DNA from: Pseudodesulfovibrio sp. zrk46
GTDB lineage: Bacteria > Desulfobacterota > Desulfovibrionia > Desulfovibrionales > Desulfovibrionaceae
Direction: 5' to 3'
DNA length: 64,000 nucleotides
Assembly: GCF_012516435.1 (NCBI RefSeq)
Contig: NZ_CP051216.1
Coordinates: 1,428,001-1,492,000, forward strand
Part shown: positions 9,225 through 17,371 of the stretch, piece by piece
How the letters are laid out: each line of letters begins with the position of its first letter
Position numbering within the stretch: position 1 is the stretch's first letter
The notes under the pieces: generated by a model
Seen by the model: only the letters and a program-made list of their open reading frames with translations
The model's database searches: none
What the model was told of the DNA's origin: nothing
Program-made: the position numbers and the translations under genes

Positions 9225-10491
9225 CCGGAAGCCGGTTGATCCGGCAGCCGAGCGCGAAAAGCTGATCGGGCTCGGTAAAAACTCCATCTCAAAGAGCTAT
9301 TATCCGGAACTCAGGAAACGTCTTGAGGAGTTGGAGCATTTCCGCGCGCTGATGGACCGTATTTCCGACGCCATCTTTGTGGTGGATGCCACCACAGGCA
9401 CGATCCTTGATGCCTCCGGTGCCATAGAACCCATGCTCGGGTGCAGCGCTTCAGACATCACGGGCAAGGAGTTCCGTGAGTTGCTGCCGGATCATATCGC
9501 CCGCTATGCCATTAATCTGTTCTCATCCAACAGCGAACATCTCAGCCTGGAGACCGAGTTCAATTGCTCTGAGTGCAGCTCTTGTCCTCCAGTGCCTGTG
9601 GAGCTTTCCATCCGAACGGTCAAGGCGCAGACCGGGGGAAGGGCTGTTATCGTGGCGCGTGACATTTCCGAGCGAAAGCGCAACGAGGAAGCACTGCGCA
9701 AGAGCCACGACAAGCTGGAGATACGAGTCCGCGAGCGCACCCGCGAGCTGGAGCGGGCCAACCGCGCCAAGTCCGAATTTCTCTCCATCGTATCCCATGA
9801 ACTCCGCACGCCGCTGACCTCGGTGATCGGCTTCACCAAGCTCATTCGCAAGAAGCTGCTCGATACGATTTATCCTGCCGTAAACATCAACGATGACACG
9901 CAGGTGGCCAAGTCCATGGATACGGTCGAGAAGAACCTCGACATCATTGTGTCCGAAGGCGAGCGTCTGACGAGTCTTATCAACGATGTGCTGGATCTGG
10001 CCAAGCTGGAAGCCAACAAGCTGGAGTTCAAGCGGAGGCCGATTAGCCCCAACGAGGTTATTTCCCGAGCCATGGATGCAACCAGCGCGTTGTTCATCGA
10101 GTCAGGGTTGACGCTGCTTACCGATATTGACTCTGGTTTGCCCAATGTGGATGCGGATTTCGACCGTATCATTCAGGTTCTGGTCAATCTCTTTTCCAAT
10201 GCCGTCAAGTTTACCTCTCAGGGAACAGTCACTTGCTGTGCTAGGTTAGTCGAGGACCATGTCCGTATCAGCGTGACCGACACCGGCATCGGTATTCCCG
10301 CGCCCATGCTGGAGACCATCTTCGACAAGTTCACTCAGGCCAAGGACACCCTTGATGACGAGCGTCCCCGGGGTACCGGCCTAGGCCTTCCCATCTGCCG
10401 AAAGATCATCGAAGCCCATCACGGACACATTTGGGCCGAGTCGACGTTTTCGGGAGCTAAGTTCGTCTTCACCCTTCCTGTTATTAAGTAG
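9208..10491 (+). CDS. Soluble PAS histidine kinase paired with ErcA
   Basis: The chosen ATG overlaps the end of ercA by 17 bases; the longest frame starts 19 codons earlier inside ercA. The 427-residue protein has no TM helix. A PAS domain (about 45-165) carries a compact cysteine cluster, CSECSSC, that could sense redox state or hold metal. A coiled segment follows, then HisKA with H197 (IVSHELRTP) and HATPase (DTGIGIP, GTGLGLPIC). The HisKA domain has an unusual spacer between FTKLI and the second helix, also seen in the kinase at 47077. The partner regulator is not in the window. Translational coupling suggests that ErcA and this kinase form one sensing unit. Confidence 0.87.
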   Translation: MKRRVDRKPVDPAAEREKLIGLGKNSISKSYYPELRKRLEELEHFRALMDRISDAIFVVDATTGTILDASGAIEPMLGCSASDITGKEFRELLPDHIARYAINLFSSNSEHLSLETEFNCSECSSCPPVPVELSIRTVKAQTGGRAVIVARDISERKRNEEALRKSHDKLEIRVRERTRELERANRAKSEFLSIVSHELRTPLTSVIGFTKLIRKKLLDTIYPAVNINDDTQVAKSMDTVEKNLDIIVSEGERLTSLINDVLDLAKLEANKLEFKRRPISPNEVISRAMDATSALFIESGLTLLTDIDSGLPNVDADFDRIIQVLVNLFSNAVKFTSQGTVTCCARLVEDHVRISVTDTGIGIPAPMLETIFDKFTQAKDTLDDERPRGTGLGLPICRKIIEAHHGHIWAESTFSGAKFVFTLPVIK

Positions 10492-10495
10492 CCTC

Positions 10496-10615
10496 GGCGC
10501 GCGATAGCGGTACATCTGCTGCGTTGCCGGGTATGTTTCAATCCTCGACGTAGCGCTGCTACGCCTCCGGTTGAAACATACCCGTCGTCTTGCAGCTGCA
10601 CCACTCTCGCGCGCC
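10496..10615. repeat. 120-bp imperfect palindromic element
   Basis: The outer arms 10496-10504 and 10607-10615 (GGCGCGCGA / TCGCGCGCC) are exact. The inner arms 10528-10541 and 10571-10584 (CGGGTATGTTTCAA / TTGAAACATACCCG) are an exact 14-bp pair. A central CGTAGC-GCT-GCTACG hairpin closes it, and the stretch between outer and inner arms also pairs imperfectly. It lacks a T run, so it is not a normal terminator. It looks like a dispersed REP-like intergenic element, but only one copy is in the window. Confidence 0.7.
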
Positions 10616-10728
10616 TCACGTTGTTTGGGGCGAGGGCGAAGGGCGCTTCGCTGCTTCGCCTTCGGGAAGATTTGGATGTGGGGTATTATAGTGTTGATTC
10701 TCGGTATATCTTTGTCTAAGTTGTAATA

Positions 10729-11211
10729 ATGAGGAAAATTGAATGGCATCCTAGTTTGCGGATTGGGGTGGGGAAAGTGGATGACCAGCACAAGCGGTTG
10801 ATCCAATTGGTAAACAGTCTGGTTTCCGTGATTCGGGCCGGGGTGGCTGAGGACCTGTTGGGTGAAATCTGTCGGGAATTGTATGACTATACAAATTACC
10901 ATTTCCGGGATGAAGAGAGCCTGATGCAGGAGGAGGGATACCCCGAGTTTGAGGCCCATTGCCAATTGCATGCGGAGATGACTACCACGGTCAAGGAATA
11001 TCTGGATGAATTGGAGAAGGGAAAACAGGTCTCGCCCAATGATGTGTTGGAATTCCTGGCCAAGTGGTTGGTGAAACACATCCTCAAGCAGGACATGAAG
11101 TTTGCTGCATTCGTAAAGGAGAAGCGGACCAAGGCCCAACGCGAGGCTGCTGAAACCGCTGCTGCCACCGAAACCCAACAGGAAGTCGACAAGTGGCTCT
11201 CAAATAAATAA
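10729..11211 (+). CDS. Bacteriohemerythrin
   Basis: A 160-residue four-helix protein with the di-iron ligand pattern of hemerythrins: His in DDQHKRL, HFRDEE (HxxxE), HCQLH (HxxxH) and HILKQD (HxxxxD). It opens with the typical IEWHPSLRIGVGKVDDQH. Such proteins bind O2 reversibly in the cytoplasm and are common in Desulfovibrio, where they may deliver, store or detoxify oxygen. A hydrophilic Ala/Glu-rich tail follows the domain. No SD is evident before the ATG. It stands alone with its own terminator. Confidence 0.93.
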   Translation: MRKIEWHPSLRIGVGKVDDQHKRLIQLVNSLVSVIRAGVAEDLLGEICRELYDYTNYHFRDEESLMQEEGYPEFEAHCQLHAEMTTTVKEYLDELEKGKQVSPNDVLEFLAKWLVKHILKQDMKFAAFVKEKRTKAQREAAETAAATETQQEVDKWLSNK

Positions 11212-11224
11212 CCCGCGCCAGAGG

Positions 11225-11260
11225 CGAAATCACCTAACAATCCCGCCGAAGGCGACTTCC
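11225..11260 (-). repeat. Dispersed intergenic repeat, copy 2 (reverse orientation)
   Basis: Bases 11225-11242 are the exact reverse complement of 657-674. The neighbouring GTCGCCTTCGGC on the minus strand parallels the GTCGGCCTGCGGC of copy 1. Confidence 0.6.
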
Positions 11261-11274
11261 TAATCTGATTGTAT

Positions 11275-11307
11275 AAACGCTCGGACTAATATCCGGGCGT
11301 TTTTATT
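11275..11307 (+). terminator. Intrinsic terminator after the bacteriohemerythrin gene
   Basis: AAACGCTCGGA (11275-11285) pairs with TCCGGGCGTTT (11292-11302) and runs into TTTTT. It touches the 3' end of the convergent nitroreductase gene. Confidence 0.8.
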
Positions 11308-12745
11308 TGCGAACAGGTCCCACTGCCACGAGATAGAGCAGGGAATTGCCGAAGGGCAACGAGAGCAACTCTGCGGCTTCATAGTCGAAAAAGGCTCCGA
11401 TCCCGCAGGCCCCCAGATTCTTGGAGGTGGCGGCCAGATAGAGCCGCTGGCCGAGCCTGCCTGCTTCGAGATGGGCGTAGCGATAGGCGCGCGGCCCGCA
11501 CTGGTTGTTCAGGGCGTGGAGATCGGCTGTGAAGACGATGTGCAGCGCGGCGTTCTGCAACCAACTCTGATCCAGACAGACGCGGGCCGAGGCCGCCATG
11601 AGGTCACCGGATTTCATGAGCATGGTGGATTTGTTGTCTCGATCAATGAGGTGATAGCCGGGGGTGAGCCCGCTGTTCGGGCTGGCGATGAAGCCGACCT
11701 GTAACGCGCTGGAACAAATGGGCGGCGTGTCGTGGCAAAGGTACGAGATAATATCCACTAAATTCTTGGTGTTGGCCTTGATCGGTATGAAGTTGCGGCT
11801 GGAACGACGTTTCATGATGGCCGTCGTGACCGAGCCTTCCAACGCTGGTGCAGGCAAGGGGGTGGATTGGAGCGAGGAGCTTGCTTCCCGCGGAGCAGGG
11901 CAGCGGGCAAAGGAAGAGGTCGCCTTGTGCGCGGTCATGAGCCCTTCGGGCGGCTCTGCCGTAGGTGCAGCGCGGCTGAACAGGGGCAGGTCGCCAGTGA
12001 GAGGCGGGACCGTGTCGTCCACATCGGTCTGGGAACTGCACCCAAGGGAGTGGATGACTGCGAAGCACCCCTCCTGATCCGGGTCCACGGCCAGAAAGCG
12101 ATTTACGGCGTTGTCCTTGAAATCATAGTCGATCCGGGCGGGCATGCCGTGGATGCGGGCGGCGTGGAGCAGGTTCTCGGCCATGTGTCCGGTGTCGAGC
12201 AGGCAGTAGCGGTAGGCCCGGGGACCGTACTTCCATGCGCTGCGATGAAAAATGGAAGTCAGATAGAAGCGGACGATGGGGGCCGTGCCGCTGAGGGCGC
12301 CAAAAACATACCCGGAGCGGAGCTGGGTCAGGGTGTGTTCCAAAGGGCAGTAGTGATACAAACCGTCAGTCATTCCGCTGACGTTTTGTAATGCGATATA
12401 AAATTCAGCAGGGTAGAGAGCTCCGGCAGAAGCGACCGTGCGAAAATGAAAGACGTTGCCGTCATGATGGCGGCGTACCTGGCTGATGCCCGCCGTGAGA
12501 TTGCAGATGGCGGCCAGGATGCCGGGCATATTGGGCTTTTTGGGCAAAGGGTGCTTGTCGAGGCTTTTGCCGAGGGAGGTGTTCGGCAGCCTGAGGTCGT
12601 GGGCGAGATGGAATGGCTTGGGAGACCGATACAGCTTGAACGGAACCGGATACTCCTCGCGATTGAGGGTGCGCCCGGAGATCTTGCCGCGCTGGTGGGA
12701 AGTATCCAAGTGGTAGTTCAGTATGGGACTGAGGTCATTTGCCAT
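11303..12745 (-). CDS. Tandem SagB/ThcOx-type nitroreductase-fold protein
   Basis: The protein has 480 residues with two nitroreductase-like halves. The first (about 75-235) has SAGALYPAEFYIAL and a GHMAENLLHAA helix. The second (about 300-478) has RRSSRNF, an EAGRLGQRLYLAA helix and a GIGAFFDYEAAELLSLP ending. SagB-type enzymes are FMN dehydrogenases that oxidise azolines in peptide natural products, but standalone tandem forms like this have no proven substrate. No cyclodehydratase or precursor-peptide gene is nearby, so a bacteriocin role is not supported. The start has a GAGGATAACGCC leader. Confidence 0.75.
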   Translation of the reverse strand: MANDLSPILNYHLDTSHQRGKISGRTLNREEYPVPFKLYRSPKPFHLAHDLRLPNTSLGKSLDKHPLPKKPNMPGILAAICNLTAGISQVRRHHDGNVFHFRTVASAGALYPAEFYIALQNVSGMTDGLYHYCPLEHTLTQLRSGYVFGALSGTAPIVRFYLTSIFHRSAWKYGPRAYRYCLLDTGHMAENLLHAARIHGMPARIDYDFKDNAVNRFLAVDPDQEGCFAVIHSLGCSSQTDVDDTVPPLTGDLPLFSRAAPTAEPPEGLMTAHKATSSFARCPAPREASSSLQSTPLPAPALEGSVTTAIMKRRSSRNFIPIKANTKNLVDIISYLCHDTPPICSSALQVGFIASPNSGLTPGYHLIDRDNKSTMLMKSGDLMAASARVCLDQSWLQNAALHIVFTADLHALNNQCGPRAYRYAHLEAGRLGQRLYLAATSKNLGACGIGAFFDYEAAELLSLPFGNSLLYLVAVGPVRK

Positions 12746-12889
12746 GGCGTTATCCTCGTTGGAGCAATAGAGCGCACCATATCACACACTCCAAGGATGG
12801 CAATAGAGAGCGGTCGATCTGTCGCGGGTGGTGCCTTGCAATTTTGCGGGGATTGGGCGATATCATTGAGATAACCATAGGGAGAAGTC

Positions 12890-14125
12890 ATGACTGACGA
12901 GCAGATACGGAATCAGGAGAACCCGGTTCTCACCATCCTCAGGACCACGGACGAGGTCAACCAGCTCAAGGACGTTGATACGATTCTGGATAAAATCCTC
13001 TATGAATCCAGAAAGTTTTCCAATGCGGATGCTGGTTCCATCTTCCTGGTGGACAAGGACAGTCTCATCTTCAGTTTCGTCCAGAACGATACCCTGTTCA
13101 AGGGAGAAGGGGCCAACGCAGCCCTGTATCAGAATTTCGGTATTCCCATCAGTGAGCAGTCCATTGTGGGATACGTGGCCAAGACCCGTAACAGCCTGGC
13201 CATTGACGATGCCTACGAACTGGACGTGACTCTGCCGTTCTCGTTCAACAAGTCCTTTGATGAGAAGTCCGGTTACCGGACCACATCCATGCTGACCATC
13301 CCGCTCATCGCGCAGGAGAGTCGTCTGGTGGGTGTCATGCAGCTCATCAACGCCAAGAACGACATGGGCAAGGTGGTCCCCTTCGACGACGACGCCCGGA
13401 CATATATCCCGCTGTTCTGTAACAACGCTTCCGTGGCCATTGAGCGCGGTATTATGAACCGCGAGCTCATCCTGCGCATGATGCAGATGGCCGAGCTGCG
13501 CGACCCCACGGAGACGGGCGCCCATGTCCAGCGCGTGGGTGCGTACTGCGCTGAAATTTACGGCACCTGGGCGGCTCGCAGAAAACAGTCTGCAAAGGAA
13601 ATCAAACGGGTTCGAGATAATCTGCGTCTGGCTGCCATGCTGCACGACGTGGGCAAGGTCGGTATCCCGGATGCCATCCTCAAGAAGCCGGGCAAGCTCA
13701 CGGACGAGGAGTTCGACGTCATCAAGATGCACACCATTTTCGGGGCGCGCCTCTTCAACAACCTGACCTCGGACCTGGACCGCATGAGCATGGAGATCGC
13801 CCTGTGTCACCATGAGAAGTGGGAAGGGCGGGGCTACCCCGGCAAGGTTACTCCGGACATCTGGTCGCCCGAGGTCCAGATGGGTGAGCCCAAGAACGGC
13901 GAGGATATTCCGCTTGGCGCGCGTATCTGTGCCGTGGCCGACGTGTTCGATGCCCTGTCGTCGCCCCGGTCCTATAAGGATCCCTTCCCGGATGAGAAAT
14001 GTATTTCCATTCTGGAGAGCGATGCCGGTACGCATTTCGATCCGGAAATCGTTGAGATATTTGTTGAGATTTTTGACGTCATCAAGGCGATTCGGGCCAA
14101 GTACAAGGAACAGTGGAAAGGGTAA
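12890..14125 (+). CDS. GAF-HD-GYP cyclic di-GMP phosphodiesterase
   Basis: In its 411 residues, a GAF domain (about 25-185) is followed by an HD-GYP domain. The HD pair is in HDVGKVGIPDAIL (near residue 253), with later HHEKWEGRGYPGK and ARICAVADVFDALSS. HD-GYP enzymes hydrolyse c-di-GMP to pGpG and GMP in the cytoplasm. The acidic residue that usually follows HHExx is displaced (HHEKWEGRGYP), and about 22 residues separate GYP from IPLGARI. It overlaps the next HD gene at TAATG. First of three phosphodiesterase-family genes in a row. Confidence 0.9.
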   Translation: MTDEQIRNQENPVLTILRTTDEVNQLKDVDTILDKILYESRKFSNADAGSIFLVDKDSLIFSFVQNDTLFKGEGANAALYQNFGIPISEQSIVGYVAKTRNSLAIDDAYELDVTLPFSFNKSFDEKSGYRTTSMLTIPLIAQESRLVGVMQLINAKNDMGKVVPFDDDARTYIPLFCNNASVAIERGIMNRELILRMMQMAELRDPTETGAHVQRVGAYCAEIYGTWAARRKQSAKEIKRVRDNLRLAAMLHDVGKVGIPDAILKKPGKLTDEEFDVIKMHTIFGARLFNNLTSDLDRMSMEIALCHHEKWEGRGYPGKVTPDIWSPEVQMGEPKNGEDIPLGARICAVADVFDALSSPRSYKDPFPDEKCISILESDAGTHFDPEIVEIFVEIFDVIKAIRAKYKEQWKG

Positions 14126-14136
14126 TGGAGGAACGC

Positions 14137-15045
14137 ATGAAGAAAGAACGCCTCTATGACTTTGTCGACCCGGCTGACGCGGATTGCGTGCGTCGTGAGG
14201 TTTTGGGAGTGGTGCGGGAATTTCATCCCGAATATGATGGCACCCTGTTCGATAGGGTTTTTCGTGATATCGAGCGCCTTTTCTTTGGTATGTATCCGGG
14301 ATACAGGGCGAGCAATACCAAGTATCATAACTTCGAACACACCTGCTCCGTGGTTCTGGCTATGTCCCGCTTGATCTACGGTGCCATGTGTGAGGGGCAC
14401 GAGTACTCGGAGCGCGCCATTACCCGCGGCCTGTTGTCTGCCCTCTATCATGACGTTGGGCTGATTCAGACCGAGGATGACGAGACTGGCACCGGAGCCA
14501 AATATACCGTGGGGCACGAGGAACGATCCATCCAGTTCATGCGGGAAAATCTCGGTGACGTTTTGTCCGATGACAGTATTGAGGATATCGCGGACTGTAT
14601 TCGTTGCACGATTCTGATGATGCCGCCCTCCAAGATCGCCTTCCGGACTACCACCATGCGCTACATGGGGTATTTCCTCGGTTCTGCCGACCTGCTCGCC
14701 CAGATTGCGGATCGGTATTACCTGGAGAAGCTCCTGCTCCTGTTCGAGGAGTTCAAGGAGGCCAAGCTGCCGGGATATGACACCGCCTTTGATCTGCTCC
14801 TCAAGACACGCAACTTCTATCAGGAAGTGGCACGCAAGAGATTGGACAACGATCTGGGCAAGGTCGACAAGTACATGGGTGCCTACTTCAATAGTCGGTG
14901 GGGCATTGATCGTGATCTGTACGAGGAAGCAATTAATAATAATTTGAATTATCTCGACAGTATACTTTCCGGTTGCAATGATGATCTCGATTGCTTCATG
15001 AAGTCTTTGCGTCGTGGCGGTTTTGCTCTGGAGGCCATGAAGTAG
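14137..15045 (+). CDS. HD-domain phosphohydrolase
   Basis: The start is chosen at the ATG five bases after GGAGG; two upstream starts are in frame (GTG 14113 and ATG 14125). The 302-residue protein has metal-site histidines in KYHNFEHT and YHDVGLIQ (His-Asp), the layout of eukaryotic-type cyclic nucleotide phosphodiesterases and other HD hydrolases. There is no sensory domain or TM segment. Being coupled to the HD-GYP gene upstream, it may act in the same nucleotide-signalling step, but the substrate cannot be read from the sequence. Confidence 0.75.
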   Translation: MKKERLYDFVDPADADCVRREVLGVVREFHPEYDGTLFDRVFRDIERLFFGMYPGYRASNTKYHNFEHTCSVVLAMSRLIYGAMCEGHEYSERAITRGLLSALYHDVGLIQTEDDETGTGAKYTVGHEERSIQFMRENLGDVLSDDSIEDIADCIRCTILMMPPSKIAFRTTTMRYMGYFLGSADLLAQIADRYYLEKLLLLFEEFKEAKLPGYDTAFDLLLKTRNFYQEVARKRLDNDLGKVDKYMGAYFNSRWGIDRDLYEEAINNNLNYLDSILSGCNDDLDCFMKSLRRGGFALEAMK

Positions 15046-15094
15046 AGGTGCGGTTGTTTCCAACTTTATAATTCACTCATGGGCGAGAGGTCGT

Positions 15095-15131
15095 CATATT
15101 ACTTGTACCTAATGAAAAATCGAGTAATATG
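15095..15131 (+). promoter_or_regulatory. Perfect 9-bp inverted repeat just before the EAL-HDOD start
   Basis: CATATTACT (15095-15103) and AGTAATATG (15123-15131) flank a 19-base loop. The right arm ends five bases before the ATG at 15137 and covers the place where an SD would be; none is visible. It could be a protein operator or an mRNA hairpin that limits translation. Confidence 0.45.
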
Positions 15132-15136
15132 AAATC

Positions 15137-16414
15137 ATGACTGAAACTCCTGCTGCTGAATTAGTATTCGTTGCCCGTCAACCTGTCTTCCATGCCGATG
15201 AAACCGTGTGGGGCTATGAGCTGTTGTTTCGCTCTGGGCACGAGAATGTGGCTAACGTCATTGACGAGACGCATGCGACATCTTCAGTCATTGCAGATGG
15301 CCTGAGTCTGGCTTTGGAAGGACTGGCGTCCGATATTCATATCCTGATCAATTTCCCGGAAGACATGCTGGTGGACGACGCAGGGTTTGCCTTGCCACCG
15401 GAAACGTGCGTGGTGGAAGTGCTGGAACATGTCCGTCCCACACGAAAGACGCTGGATGCCGTGCGCCGTCTCAAGAAGGCGGGGTATACCATTGCGGTGG
15501 ACGATTATTTTGGTCAGCCACAGCTCAAGCCCTTCATTGATCTCGCCGACATCGTCAAGATCGACATACTGGAACTCGACTCCGACCCGGAGCGCATCAA
15601 GGAAGCCATTGCCAACGTGCCGGCGCCCAACGCCACACTGCTGGCCGAGAAGGTCGAGGATCAGAAGACCTTTGAATTCCTTCGAGGTGCAGGTTTCTCT
15701 CTCTTCCAGGGGTTCTTCTTCAGTAAGCCTGAGATTATTCCCGGAAAGAAGCTTTCTACCAATGAAGCCACAAAGTTGCAGCTCTTGAGCGAGTTGTCCG
15801 GTGACTTTGAGCCAAGACGACTGGCAGAGATTCTCCAGTCTGATCCCAACCTGAGTTATCGTCTGTTCCGTTACATCAACTCCGTGGGCTTCGGCCTTCG
15901 CTCCAAGGTAACGTCCCTCAAGCGGGCCATCGACATGATGGGCATGATTCAGGCCAAGCAGTGGCTCCGTTCCGCAGTGCTGGCAGATATGAATACGACG
16001 CCCAGGGCCTCTGAGCTCGCCTATATGGCGGTGCAGCGAGCCAAGTTCCTCGAGGCGTTGTGCTCCAGCACCAAGGGTGGGACGTGTACACCGGACACCA
16101 TGTTCATCACCGGACTCTTTTCCCTGCTTGACGCCATGCTTGGCATCGAGATGGAAGAGGTCCTGGGCAAGTTGCCTTTGGATGATGCCATCGTTGAAGG
16201 CTTGACCCGGGACGGCAATGTCAGGGATATGATCACCCTGGCCCAGTGCTATGAACACGGGCACTGGGCCGACACCACCAAGCGGCTCAAGAAGCTCAAT
16301 CTGGACAGCCGGGCAGCCGATCTCCTCTACGCTCAGTCCCGTAACTGGGCGCAGAGCATGCTGGGTGTTGCCAGCCACCATGATGATGGTGACGGCAAGG
16401 GATTCGAGGACTGA
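15137..16414 (+). CDS. EAL-HDOD (YuxH-type) signalling protein
   Basis: The N-terminal half of this 425-residue protein is an EAL-like domain opening VFVARQPVFHADETVWGYELLFR. The EAL signature is replaced by ELLFR and most metal ligands are missing, as in YuxH/CdgJ-type proteins that are not active phosphodiesterases. From about 205 an HDOD domain follows (SDPNLSYRLFRYINSVGFGL, with LKRAIDMMG). Such proteins act as regulatory adaptors in motility and stress circuits. A signalling rather than catalytic role is likely. It is the third of the cluster, separated from the HD gene by 91 bases. Confidence 0.85.
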   Translation: MTETPAAELVFVARQPVFHADETVWGYELLFRSGHENVANVIDETHATSSVIADGLSLALEGLASDIHILINFPEDMLVDDAGFALPPETCVVEVLEHVRPTRKTLDAVRRLKKAGYTIAVDDYFGQPQLKPFIDLADIVKIDILELDSDPERIKEAIANVPAPNATLLAEKVEDQKTFEFLRGAGFSLFQGFFFSKPEIIPGKKLSTNEATKLQLLSELSGDFEPRRLAEILQSDPNLSYRLFRYINSVGFGLRSKVTSLKRAIDMMGMIQAKQWLRSAVLADMNTTPRASELAYMAVQRAKFLEALCSSTKGGTCTPDTMFITGLFSLLDAMLGIEMEEVLGKLPLDDAIVEGLTRDGNVRDMITLAQCYEHGHWADTTKRLKKLNLDSRAADLLYAQSRNWAQSMLGVASHHDDGDGKGFED

Positions 16415-16460
16415 TCCGCTCCTTTTCCCGGTCTTATCAGGGACATCCATTTCTCTTTAG

Positions 16461-16478
16461 ACATTTTCATGAAAATGT
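16461..16478. promoter_or_regulatory. Perfect 18-bp palindrome upstream of murI
   Basis: The sequence ACATTTTCATGAAAATGT equals its own reverse complement. It lies 50 bases before the murI start. It has the look of a dimeric regulator operator; no T tract follows, so a terminator is unlikely. Confidence 0.45.
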
Positions 16479-16527
16479 GTTGGTTTCCGGCTGTTGGCGC
16501 GGCAGGGCCGCGCAAGGAGCTTGAACC

Positions 16528-17367
16528 ATGGATGCAAAGGCACGACTTCCCATCGGCATGTTCGATTCCGGCGTGGGCGGACTGACGGTCCTCAAAGCGC
16601 TCAAGGAACGCCTCCCCTGCGAGGATGTCATCTATCTCGGCGACACTGCGCGCCTGCCTTACGGCACCAAATCCCCCCAGACTGTTGCCCGTTACGCAGT
16701 CCAATGCGCTGCCGAACTCGTTAACCGCGGTATCAAGCTGCTGGTCATCGCGTGCAACACCGCCTCTGCCGTGGCGCTGGGGCCACTCCGTGAAGCATAC
16801 CCCGACATTCCGGTCATCGGCGTGGTCGAGCCCGGAGCGCTGGCCGCCTGCAGGGCCTCTCGCAACGACACCATCGCGGTCATCGCCACGGAATCCACCA
16901 TCAACGGTGGAGCCTATCAGCGCGCCATTCATAGCATTTCTCCAGCAGCACGCATCATCGGCCATCCCTGCCCGCTGTTCGTTCCTTTGGCGGAAGAAGG
17001 ATGGGTTGACGGCGATATTCCTGAAGCTGTGGCTGCTCGCTATCTTGATCCCATTTTCAAGCCCGCCTCGGGAACGGAATCGCCTGTAACGCCAGACACT
17101 TTGGTGCTCGGTTGTACCCATTTCCCGCTGTTGGCACCCGCTATTCGCAACGTGGTCGATCCGGCCACCGTCATTGTCGACTCCGCTGCCACCACGGCAG
17201 AGACCGTGCTCTCCGAACTGGAGCGGCTCTCCATGCGCCGCGCCGAAGGCGAGTGCGGGACAGTCCACTATCTCACCACCGACGATGTGGCACGGTTCGC
17301 CCGCACCGGTACCCGTTTTCTGGGTACGGCTATCGGCGAGAGCGAAGTCGAATTGGTTGATTTATAA
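16528..17367 (+). CDS. murI: Glutamate racemase
   Basis: The enzyme has 279 residues and makes D-glutamate for peptidoglycan in the cytoplasm. Both catalytic cysteines are in their motifs: ACNTAS in the first half and GCTHFP in the second. The N-terminus IGMFDSGVGGLTVLKAL and YLGDTARLPYGTKS are diagnostic. The length is normal. AAGGAGCTTGAACC precedes the ATG. It is convergent with the stress-protein gene, whose stop is four bases away, and no terminator stem is visible in that gap. Confidence 0.96.
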   Translation: MDAKARLPIGMFDSGVGGLTVLKALKERLPCEDVIYLGDTARLPYGTKSPQTVARYAVQCAAELVNRGIKLLVIACNTASAVALGPLREAYPDIPVIGVVEPGALAACRASRNDTIAVIATESTINGGAYQRAIHSISPAARIIGHPCPLFVPLAEEGWVDGDIPEAVAARYLDPIFKPASGTESPVTPDTLVLGCTHFPLLAPAIRNVVDPATVIVDSAATTAETVLSELERLSMRRAEGECGTVHYLTTDDVARFARTGTRFLGTAIGESEVELVDL

Positions 17368-17371
17368 GCGA

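Noticed and set aside
8010..9287. 425-residue minus-strand frame
   Set aside because: Antisense to ercA and the start of its kinase; no recognisable protein features.
11303..12745. A thiazole/oxazole-modified peptide cluster around the SagB-type gene
   Set aside because: No YcaO-type, cyclodehydratase, transporter or short precursor gene is present within several kilobases.
12863..14035. 390-residue minus-strand frame
   Set aside because: Antisense to the HD-GYP gene; composition reflects the opposite strand.
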